Assembly: GCF_022179305.1 (NCBI RefSeq)
Contig: NZ_BPQP01000006.1
Coordinates: 62,001-126,000, forward strand
Reading direction: 5' to 3'
Length of the DNA: 64,000 bases
From: Methylobacterium iners
Lineage (GTDB): Bacteria; Pseudomonadota; Alphaproteobacteria; Rhizobiales; Beijerinckiaceae
Part shown: piece after piece, positions 57,534 through 64,000 of the stretch
Position numbering within the stretch: position 1 is the first letter of the stretch
Layout: each line of letters begins with the position of its first letter
Notes under the pieces: model-generated
The model's input: the letters and a program-made list of their open reading frames with translations, nothing else
Database searches by the model: none
What the model was told of the DNA's origin: nothing
Position numbers and translations under genes: made by a program

Positions 57534-59168
57534 ATGACGACGATTTCCATCGACGGCCGCACGCTGCAAGCCGGCCAGGTCCTCGCGGTCGCCAGGGCCG
57601 ACGCCTCCGGCACCCGCGCGCAGGCCGCGGTCGAGCCCGAGGCGCGGGCCAGGATGCAGGCGGCGCGCGACTACATCGACGCGCATTTCATGACCGACGA
57701 CGCGCCGCTGATGTACTCCTTCAACACCGGCGTCGGCCTGTTCAAGGACCAGCGCGTGCGCATGGCCGAGATGCAGGAGTACCAGCGGCGCACGGTCTAT
57801 GCCCACGCCACCGGTGTCGGCGAGCCCTTCGACGTCGACGTGGTGCGCGCGACGATGCTCTTGCGTGCCAATGCCTTCGCCTCGAACTATTCCGGGCCCC
57901 GCGTCGCGGTGGTCGATCGCCTGCTCGACTGCCTCAACGCCGGCCTCGTGCCGATGATCCCGCAGAAGGGATCGGTCGGGGCGTCGGGCGACCTCGCCCC
58001 GCTCGCCCACCTTGCCGGTGCGGTCTGCGGCTTCGCGGAGGCCGAGATGCTGTTCGAGGGACGGCGCATGCCCGCCCGCGAGGCGCTGCAACGCGCCGGC
58101 CTCGCGCCCGATTTCCCGCTCGAGGCCAAGGACGCCTCGGCGCTGATCAACGGCTCCACCGTCTCGCTCGCGCTCGGCGTGCTGGCGTTGGAGGACGCGA
58201 CGGCGCTCCTGAAGCACGCCGACATCGCCCTCGGCCTGACCCTCGAATGCCTGCGCGCCGAGACGGCGGCCTTCGATCCGCGGCTCCACGCCGCGCGTCC
58301 TCACCAGGGACAGGCCGCGAGCGCCCGCAACGTCCTGCGCCTCCTCGAAGGCTCGCGCCGCTGCACGGAAGCGGCCCGGCTCACGATCTTCCCGGAGGAG
58401 AGCCGCGCTGCCGGCGTCGCCCCGCCGCCCCGCGTGCAGGACGTCTATTCCCTGCGCTGCGCCCCTCAGGTCCATGGGCCGGTGCGCGAGGCGCTCGCCT
58501 ATATCGGCGGCATCATCGGCACCGAGATCAACGCGGCGACCGACAATCCGCTGATCTTCGACGACGGGGAGGGCGGCTATGCCTGCATCTCGGGCGGCCA
58601 TTTCCATGGGCAATACGTGGCCCAGGCCATGGATCTGCTCGCCATCGCGGTGACGGATCTCGGCTCGATCAGCGAGCGCCGCCTGTTCCGGCTCATCGAC
58701 CCCACGCTCAGCTACGGCCTGCCGCGCAACCTGCTGGCGGGCAAGAAGGGTCTGAACACGGGCTTCGCCACCGTACAATGCACGCTCTCGGCGCTGGTCA
58801 TGGAGAACCGGACCCTCTCGATGCCGGGCTCGGTCGATTCGATTCCGGGGAAGTCGAACGCCGAGGACCATGTCTCGAACTCGACCTGGTGCGGGCGCAA
58901 AGCGCGGACGATCGTCGAGAACGCCGAGCAGATCGTGGCCGGCGAAATGCTGATGGCGGCCCAGGCCCTGACGCTCGTGGCCGATCTCGCCAAGGACCAT
59001 CCGATCGGCAAGGGCACCCAGGCGGCGCTCGACGCGATCCGCGAGGTCATCCCCCCGGCGCTGGACGGCGACCGTTGGTATCATACGGAGATGGTCGATG
59101 CCCTGGCCCTGCTGCGCTCGGGCGCGGTGGTGAAGGCCGTCGAGGCGGCGGTCGGCTCCCTCGAATAG
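57534..59168 (+). CDS. Histidine/aromatic amino-acid ammonia-lyase
   Basis: A 544-aa MIO enzyme that removes ammonia from histidine or an aromatic amino acid. The Ala-Ser-Gly that cyclises to the MIO electrophile is at 150-152 in GSVGASGDLAPLAHLAG. Other marks are the catalytic Tyr in LMYSFNTGVGLF, HATGVGEPF, NGSTVSLALGVLAL, QDVYSLRCAPQVHG and ATDNPLIF. The His at position 91 favours histidine as in HutH. It is longer than typical HutH (about 510), and no hutU, hutI or hutG gene adjoins, so the substrate is uncertain. It is probably co-transcribed with puuE. Confidence 0.88.
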   Translation: MTTISIDGRTLQAGQVLAVARADASGTRAQAAVEPEARARMQAARDYIDAHFMTDDAPLMYSFNTGVGLFKDQRVRMAEMQEYQRRTVYAHATGVGEPFDVDVVRATMLLRANAFASNYSGPRVAVVDRLLDCLNAGLVPMIPQKGSVGASGDLAPLAHLAGAVCGFAEAEMLFEGRRMPAREALQRAGLAPDFPLEAKDASALINGSTVSLALGVLALEDATALLKHADIALGLTLECLRAETAAFDPRLHAARPHQGQAASARNVLRLLEGSRRCTEAARLTIFPEESRAAGVAPPPRVQDVYSLRCAPQVHGPVREALAYIGGIIGTEINAATDNPLIFDDGEGGYACISGGHFHGQYVAQAMDLLAIAVTDLGSISERRLFRLIDPTLSYGLPRNLLAGKKGLNTGFATVQCTLSALVMENRTLSMPGSVDSIPGKSNAEDHVSNSTWCGRKARTIVENAEQIVAGEMLMAAQALTLVADLAKDHPIGKGTQAALDAIREVIPPALDGDRWYHTEMVDALALLRSGAVVKAVEAAVGSLE

Positions 59169-59298
59169 CGACGCTTCGCTTCAACGGCCCTGCCACTCGA
59201 GGAGGTGGTCCGGCGGGATTGATGCCAGCGGAGGGCCGGGAATCCATGTAGAACCGTCGCGGACGGGGCGTCGGGTCCGGCGGTAGGGGAGCAGGCAA

Positions 59299-59946
59299 GT
59301 GGCTGGCGCGACGAGACCCGAGCGCCGCCGCCGCAGCGACGGCGAAACCCGCCGCGCGGCGATCCTCGATGCCGCGCTCGAGATCTTCTCCACGCGGGGC
59401 CTGCACGGGGCCAGCGTCGACGAGATCGCGGAGCGGGCCGGGCTCTCGAAAACCAACCTGCTCTACTACTTCGCATCGAAGGAGGAGCTCTACGTCGCCG
59501 TGCTCCGACGAGTCCTCGACATCTGGCTCGACCCTCTTGAGGCCCTCGACGCCGAGGCCGAGCCGGCGGACGCCGTCCGGCGCTACATCCGCGCTAAGCT
59601 CGCCCTCTCGCGCGACGCGCCGCAGGCCTCGCGGCTGTTCTGCCTCGAGATCGTCCAGGGCGCGCCCTTGCTCCGGGCGGAGCTCGAAGGCCCCCTTCGC
59701 AGCCTGGTCGAAGCCAAGGCCGCGGTCATCGGCGGCTGGATCGCGCGGGGGCGGATCGCCCCGGTCGACCCGCATCACCTCATCTTCTCGATCTGGGCGA
59801 TCACCCAGCACTACGCGGATTTCGCGATCCAGGTCGACGCGATCACCGGGCGCGGGCTCCAAGACCCCGACTTCTTCGCCCGCACCGTCGCGAGCACGGA
59901 GGCGCTGATCCTGGCCGGTCTCGGTCTGCGCCAAACCGACGCCTGA
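59299..59946 (+). CDS. rutR: TetR-family regulator RutR
   Basis: A 215-aa repressor. The N-terminal helix-turn-helix is TRGLHGASVDEIAERAGLSKTNLLYYFASKEELY. The ligand domain contains SRLFCLEIVQGAPLL, VIGGWIARGRIAPVDPHHLIFSIWAITQHYADF and ITGRGL, the RutR-specific pattern that binds uracil/thymine. In E. coli uracil relieves RutR repression of the rut operon. Here it sits just upstream of rutA with a matching operator between. The GTG start is preceded by AGGGGAGC. Confidence 0.92.
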   Translation: MAGATRPERRRRSDGETRRAAILDAALEIFSTRGLHGASVDEIAERAGLSKTNLLYYFASKEELYVAVLRRVLDIWLDPLEALDAEAEPADAVRRYIRAKLALSRDAPQASRLFCLEIVQGAPLLRAELEGPLRSLVEAKAAVIGGWIARGRIAPVDPHHLIFSIWAITQHYADFAIQVDAITGRGLQDPDFFARTVASTEALILAGLGLRQTDA

Positions 59947-60066
59947 TTCGGCGCGATCGGGCCGGTCCCGGCCGGTCGATCGCATCGCCGTTGAGCAAAT
60001 CCCGCCGCTTCTTCGCGCAGAACGAAGAGAGTTTGTGCAGAGGGTCGAAAACCTTCGCCTCAGAGT

Positions 60067-60082
60067 TTGACCGTTTGGTCCG
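60067..60082. promoter_or_regulatory. RutR operator upstream of rutA
   Basis: TTGACCGTTTGGTCCG matches the RutR palindrome TTGACCA-NN-TGGTCAA at 11 of 14 defined positions. The left half TTGACC and right half TGGTC are exact. It lies 48 bp upstream of the rutA ATG and downstream of rutR, where repressor binding would block rut transcription. Confidence 0.7.
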
Positions 60083-60130
60083 AAAGCATCAGCCTCGTCC
60101 TATCAAGCACCCTGGCACGGCGAGGCGGCC

Positions 60131-61225
60131 ATGAATGTCGGCGTTTTCATCCCGATCGGGAACAACGGCTGGCTCCTCTCGGAGAACGCGCCGCAATACA
60201 AGCCGAGCTTCGAACTGAACAAGCAGATCGTCCTGAAGGCCGAAACCTACGGGCTCGATTTCGCCCTCTCGATGATCAAGCTGCGTGGCTTCGGCGGCAA
60301 GACCGAGTTCTGGGACCACAACCTCGAATCCTTCACGCTGATGGCGGGGCTCGCCGCCGTGACGAGCCGGATCAGGCTCTACGCCACCGCCGCGACGCTC
60401 TGCATGCCGCCGGCGATCACGGCGCGGATGGCCTCCACCATCGATTCCATCTCCAACGGCCGCTTCGGGCTCAACCTCGTCACCGGCTGGCAGAAGCCGG
60501 AATACTCGCAGATGGGGCTCTGGCCCGGCGACGAGTATTTTGGCCGCCGCTACGAGTACCTTTCGGAATACGCCCAGGTGCTCCGCGATCTCTGGGAGAC
60601 GGGAGTCTGCGACCGCAAGGGCGAGTTCTTCCAGATGGACGATTGCCGCCTCTCGCCCCGGCCCCAGGCGCCGATGAAGCTGATCTGCGCCGGCCAGTCC
60701 GGAGCCGGCATGGAATTCACCGCGAAATACGCCGATTACAATTTCTGCTTCGGCAAGGGGGTGAACACGCCCAAGGCCTTCGCGCCCACCGTCGCGCGGC
60801 TGGAAGCCGCCAAGGCCGAGACGGGGCGCAACGTCACCTCCTACGCCCTGTTCATGATCATCGCCGACGAGACGGACGAGGCCGCTCGCGCCACCTGGGA
60901 GCACTACAAGGCCGGCGCCGATCAGGAGGCGATCGCCTGGCTCGGGGTCCAGGGCGCGGCCGACACGAAGTCGGGGGCCGACACCAACGTCCGTCAGATG
61001 GTCGACCCGACCTCGGCCGTGAACATCAACATGGGCACGCTCATCGGCTCCTACGCCGAAGTCGCCCGCATGCTCGACGAGGTGGCCACCGTACCCGGCA
61101 CCGAGGGCGTCCTGCTGGTCTTCGACGATTTCCTCAAGGGGGTCGAGGATTTCGGCACCCGCATTCAGCCGCTGATGGAATCGAGGCGGCACGTGGCGGC
61201 GGAGAATATGGCGAAGGTGGCGTGA
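60131..61225 (+). CDS. rutA: Pyrimidine monooxygenase RutA
   Basis: A 364-aa FMN-dependent luciferase-like enzyme that opens the uracil ring between N3 and C4 using O2, giving ureidoacrylate. Features are [88 protein letters not shown] and [21 protein letters not shown]. Length and motifs match RutA closely. It is the first gene of the rut operon and is followed by a family A repeat. Confidence 0.97.
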   Translation: MNVGVFIPIGNNGWLLSENAPQYKPSFELNKQIVLKAETYGLDFALSMIKLRGFGGKTEFWDHNLESFTLMAGLAAVTSRIRLYATAATLCMPPAITARMASTIDSISNGRFGLNLVTGWQKPEYSQMGLWPGDEYFGRRYEYLSEYAQVLRDLWETGVCDRKGEFFQMDDCRLSPRPQAPMKLICAGQSGAGMEFTAKYADYNFCFGKGVNTPKAFAPTVARLEAAKAETGRNVTSYALFMIIADETDEAARATWEHYKAGADQEAIAWLGVQGAADTKSGADTNVRQMVDPTSAVNINMGTLIGSYAEVARMLDEVATVPGTEGVLLVFDDFLKGVEDFGTRIQPLMESRRHVAAENMAKVA

Positions 61226-61232
61226 GGCGATC

Positions 61233-61342
61233 TTCCCTCCCCCTTGTGGGGAGGGATCGAGGGTGGGGGTGGCTGGGCGACCCTGCCGCTCACCAGGCGG
61301 AACCACCCCCACCCCTAACCCCTCCCCACAAGGGGGAGGGGA
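61233..61342. repeat. Dispersed palindromic repeat, family A copy 4
   Basis: About 110 bp with arms CCTCCCCCTTGTGGGGAGGG and CCTCCCCACAAGGGGGAGG and inner GGTGGGGGTGG/CCACCCCCACC. It sits between rutA and rutB inside the operon, starting 7 bp after the rutA stop. The hairpin may stabilise the rutA message or separate its expression from rutB. Confidence 0.9.
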
Positions 61343-61363
61343 CATGCTCGATCAGAGGCCGGA

Positions 61364-62101
61364 ATGGATAAACCCGCAGGATATCGCGACGCGCAAGGCC
61401 GACACGGCGCCATCATCCTTCCCGCTCGTCCGGAGCCGATCGCCTTCGACCACGACGCCACGGCGCTCATCGTCGTCGACATGCAGAACGCCTACGCGAC
61501 GAGAGGTGGCTACCTCGATCTCGCCGGGTTCGACGTCTCGACGACTGGGCCGGTCATCGAGCGGATCGCCGGAGCCGTCGCGGCGGCGCGGGCGGCGGGC
61601 ATCCTTGTGGTCTGGTTCCAGAACGGCTGGGACCCGGACTACGTCGAGGCCGGCGGCCCCGGCTCGCCGAACTGGCACAAGTCGAACGCCCTCAAGACCA
61701 TGCGCAGCCGCCCCGAGAAGAACGAGCGCCTGCTCGCCAAGGGGAGTTGGGATTACGCCCTGGTCGACGCCCTCAAGCCCGAACCCGGCGACATCGTGCT
61801 GCCGAAGCCCCGCTACAGCGGCTTCTACAACACGCCGCTCGACAGCATGCTGCGCTCGCGCGGCATCCGCACCTTGGTCTTCACCGGCATCGCCACGAAT
61901 GTCTGCGTGGAATCGACCCTGCGGGACGGCTTCTTCCTCGAATATTTCGGCATCGTGCTGGCCGACGCCACGCACCAGGCCGGCCCGCCGAGCCTACAGG
62001 AGGGCGCGCTCGCCAACATCGAGACGTTCTTCGGTTGGGTCTCGGACGTGGCAGCGTTCGAGGCGGCGCTGGCCGGGTCGGCGGCGATGGCGGCCGAGTA
62101 G
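61364..62101 (+). CDS. rutB: Ureidoacrylate amidohydrolase RutB
   Basis: A 245-aa isochorismatase-fold hydrolase converting ureidoacrylate to aminoacrylate and carbamate. The Asp-Lys-Cys triad is visible in [16 protein letters not shown] (Asp), [16 protein letters not shown] (Lys) and [16 protein letters not shown] (Cys). RutB-like N-terminal [17 protein letters not shown] is present as [21 protein letters not shown] lies five bases before the ATG at 61364. Confidence 0.96.
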   Translation: MDKPAGYRDAQGRHGAIILPARPEPIAFDHDATALIVVDMQNAYATRGGYLDLAGFDVSTTGPVIERIAGAVAAARAAGILVVWFQNGWDPDYVEAGGPGSPNWHKSNALKTMRSRPEKNERLLAKGSWDYALVDALKPEPGDIVLPKPRYSGFYNTPLDSMLRSRGIRTLVFTGIATNVCVESTLRDGFFLEYFGIVLADATHQAGPPSLQEGALANIETFFGWVSDVAAFEAALAGSAAMAAE

Positions 62102-62186
62102 CACTTCCATCCCTATTCGCATCCGAGGCGCGCGGCGAAACTCTCGAAACCTCTAGAACCCATTGCGACCGCCGGAGCCCTCCCTC

Positions 62187-62210
62187 GAGGCCCGCTTTGG
62201 CGGGCACCTC
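62187..62210. repeat. Small palindrome, possible third repeat family
   Basis: GCCCGCTTTGGCGGGC (62190-62205) is a perfect 6-bp hairpin flanked by GAGG and CCTC. It is part of a longer GC-rich block in the 166-bp rutB-rutC gap. I see only this copy here, so calling it a dispersed repeat is a guess based on its resemblance to short REP elements of Rhizobiales. Confidence 0.35.
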
Positions 62211-62267
62211 AGGATCATGGGCTGGGAGATCGCACCGGTTTCACTTTGATTGGAGCACCCGAAGCCA

Positions 62268-62657
62268 ATGCCCAAGACCGTCATCATCCCGCCCGGCACC
62301 GGCAAGCCGCTCGCGCCCTACGTGCCCGGCACCCTCGCCGACGGGGTGCTCTACGTCTCGGGCACGCTGCCGCTCGACGCCGAGGCGAATGTCGTCCATG
62401 TCGGCGACGCGGCCGCGCAGACCCGGCACGTCCTGGAGACCATCCAGAGCGTGGTCGCGGCCGCGGGCGGCAGCATGGAGGACGTCACCTTCAACCACAT
62501 CTTCCTGAAGGACTGGGCCGATTACGCCGCGATCAACGCCGTCTATGCCGAGTACTTTCCGGGCGAGAAGCCGGCTCGCTACTGCATCCAGTGCGGCCTC
62601 GTGAAACCCGACGCCCTCGTCGAGATCGCCTCGATCGCCCATCTCGGCGGGCGCTGA
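62268..62657 (+). CDS. rutC: Aminoacrylate deaminase RutC
   Basis: A 129-aa trimeric YjgF/YER057c/UK114-family protein. It shows [72 protein letters not shown] and [18 protein letters not shown] with the conserved Arg. It speeds deamination of aminoacrylate, releasing ammonia. The ATG at 62268 is preferred over an in-frame TTG at 62250, which would add six residues not typical of the family. Confidence 0.95.
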   Translation: MPKTVIIPPGTGKPLAPYVPGTLADGVLYVSGTLPLDAEANVVHVGDAAAQTRHVLETIQSVVAAAGGSMEDVTFNHIFLKDWADYAAINAVYAEYFPGEKPARYCIQCGLVKPDALVEIASIAHLGGR

Positions 62658-62666
62658 CGGCCGGGC

Positions 62667-63452
62667 ATGGCATCGCTCCATCACGAGGTTCACGGGCGCG
62701 GCGAGCGGACGGTCCTGCTCTCGCCGGGGCTCGGCGGCTCGGCCGCTTATTTCGCACCGCAGATCCCGGCCTTGTCCGAGACGATGCGGGTCGTTGCCTA
62801 CGATCATCGCGGCACCGGCCGCTCGCCCGATACACTGGAGCCTGGTCATGACATCGCGGCCATGGCCCGTGATGCGCTCTCCGTCCTCGATGCCCTCGAC
62901 ATCGCTTGCTGCGACGTCGTCGGGCATGCGCTGGGCGGCCTCATCGGACTTCAGATGGCACTGCTCGCTCCGGAGCGGATCGACCGCCTCGTCGTCGTCA
63001 ACGGCTGGGCGAAGGCCGATCCGGCCACCCGGCGCTGCTTTGCCGCGCGCAAGGCCCTGCTGACGAAGGCAGGGCCCGAGGCCTATGTTCGAGCGCAGGC
63101 GATCTTTCTCTATCCGGCGCCGTGGCTCTCCGAGCATGCCACGCGCGTCGCCCTCGACGAGGCGGCGGCCCTGCAGCACTTTCCCGGCATCGACAATACG
63201 CTGGCCCGGATCGCGGCCCTCGAGGCCTTCGATGCATCGGACGATCTCGGCCGCATCCCTCACGAGACCCTGGTGATGGCGGCGCAGGACGACGTGCTCG
63301 TGCCCTGGACCTGTTCCGAGCGCCTGGCGGCGGGCTTGCGGAACGCCCGCCTCGACCTTTCGCCGACCGGCGGCCATGCCCACAGCGTGACGCGGGCGGA
63401 CGCCTTCAACCGCACCCTCACCGCGTTCTTCGCGCAAGCAAGGCAACCCTGA
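62667..63452 (+). CDS. rutD: RutD alpha/beta-hydrolase-fold protein
   Basis: A 261-aa protein of the rut pathway helping convert aminoacrylate to malonic semialdehyde. The fold is shown by [36 protein letters not shown] and [21 protein letters not shown]. The nucleophile elbow is GHALGGLIG, with Ala where most alpha/beta hydrolases have Ser. E. coli RutD also has GHALGA, so this is normal for the family. It starts 9 bp after rutC. Confidence 0.93.
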   Translation: MASLHHEVHGRGERTVLLSPGLGGSAAYFAPQIPALSETMRVVAYDHRGTGRSPDTLEPGHDIAAMARDALSVLDALDIACCDVVGHALGGLIGLQMALLAPERIDRLVVVNGWAKADPATRRCFAARKALLTKAGPEAYVRAQAIFLYPAPWLSEHATRVALDEAAALQHFPGIDNTLARIAALEAFDASDDLGRIPHETLVMAAQDDVLVPWTCSERLAAGLRNARLDLSPTGGHAHSVTRADAFNRTLTAFFAQARQP

Positions 63453-64000
63453 ATGGCTCCCACAGGCACGGACGCCGAGACCGGGATGAAGGCCGTCGAG
63501 GCCGGCGCCTACCGCGCGGCGATGGCCGGGGTGGCCAGCGCCGTCCACCTCGTCACGACGGACGGCCCCGGAGGCCGGGCCGGCTTCACGGCCTCGGCCG
63601 TCTGCAGCGTCAGCGACGCGCCGCCGACCCTGCTGGTCTGCGTCAACCGCTCGTCCTCGGCCTTTGCCGCGGTCGCGCAGAACGCGGCCCTGTGCGTGAG
63701 CACGCTCTCGGCAGGGCAGGGCGAGATTGCCGCGTCGTTCGGCGGGGGCACCCCCCAGGAGGCGCGCTTCGCCTCCGGCCGCTGGTACGAGCTCGCCACC
63801 GGCGCGCCGGCGCTCGAGGGGGCGCTCACCGCCTTCGATTGCCGGATCGTGCGCAGGACGGAGGTCGGCAGCCACGACGTGCTGTTCTGCGAGGTCGTGG
63901 CACTGTCCGAGGCGGGCACGGGCGATGCTCTCGTCTACGCGGACCGGCGCTACCACAGCATTCCCGTCGGCATGGTGCCCGCGGCGCAGGACGCGGCCTG
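63453..64000 (+). CDS. rutF: Flavin reductase RutF, running to the window edge
   Basis: An NAD(P)H:FMN reductase that supplies reduced FMN to RutA. At least 182 codons are visible. Family features are [68 protein letters not shown] and [23 protein letters not shown]. The last two bases are TG, so the stop may be the next base (TGA). The ATG at 63453 follows the rutD stop directly. No rutE lies between rutD and rutF. Confidence 0.93.
   Translation, partial: MAPTGTDAETGMKAVEAGAYRAAMAGVASAVHLVTTDGPGGRAGFTASAVCSVSDAPPTLLVCVNRSSSAFAAVAQNAALCVSTLSAGQGEIAASFGGGTPQEARFASGRWYELATGAPALEGALTAFDCRIVRRTEVGSHDVLFCEVVALSEAGTGDALVYADRRYHSIPVGMVPAAQDAA

Noticed and set aside
62667-63452. RutD as an inactivated hydrolase because Ser of the nucleophile elbow is Ala
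   Set aside because: The same GHALG is found in E. coli RutD, so this is the family norm and not damage.

Overview
The window is a 64 kb, very GC-rich, gene-dense chromosomal segment. Urease with a fused gamma/beta subunit, a RutR-controlled rut operon, the urea-carboxylase/DUF1989 block, an AcuI-type reductase, a DUF29 gene, EcfG-like stress promoters and abundant palindromic repeats suggest an alphaproteobacterium of the Rhizobiales, possibly Methylobacteriaceae. That assignment is inference. I see no rRNA, tRNA, transposase, phage module or CRISPR array.

Left part (1-28.9 kb): mostly housekeeping and stress genes. A polyprenyl diphosphate synthase is cut by the left edge. It is followed by the monofunctional transglycosylase MtgA, an orphan SNF2-like helicase, a free-standing cNMP-binding protein, a VOC protein and an L,D-transpeptidase lipoprotein. 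A stress trio (Mn catalase, YciE/YciF-like ferritin-fold protein, DUF3096 mini-protein) comes next, then pyruvate phosphate dikinase, a GGDEF-EAL protein, a SleB-like hydrolase, a repeat-bearing secreted protein, AcuI, a Gre-type factor and a Sua5/YrdC enzyme. Next is an acyl-CoA operon (DmdC-like dehydrogenase, crotonase, two SDRs), then CorA, an SRAP protein, two RNA methyltransferases, a CYTH-CHAD protein and an OmpA-domain protein.

Middle part (29-38.5 kb): an exopolysaccharide locus arranged divergently around a 494 bp intergenic region. Flippase, GT4 glycosyltransferase and a CelD/BcsL-type acyltransferase lie on the minus strand. Wzc-like co-polymerase/kinase, WecG/TagA-type transferase, O-antigen ligase/polymerase family protein and a secreted GH5 glycosidase lie on the plus strand.

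Right part (38.5-64 kb): a nitrogen-scavenging island. A minus-strand operon encodes an ABC importer, a creatininase-family protein, a type III glutamine synthetase, two DUF1989 proteins, biotin-dependent urea carboxylase and allophanate hydrolase. In current knowledge the DUF1989 pair is carboxyguanidine deiminase, so the set reads as guanidine rather than urea catabolism. A divergent NikR-like regulator, lacking two of the four nickel ligands, sits beside a 28 bp palindrome with NikR-site geometry. Then come a urease operon (fused ureAB, ureC, DUF29, ureE, ureF, ureG; no ureD visible), a PuuE-type allantoinase, a histidine-ammonia-lyase family enzyme, RutR, a RutR-like operator, and rutA-B-C-D-F (no rutE), running off the right edge.

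At least three families of palindromic repeats are dispersed through the window. Two copies lie inside open reading frames (the ABC permease N-terminus and the urea carboxylase interdomain linker) without breaking the frame. This and the altered NikR-like switch are the most unusual observations.
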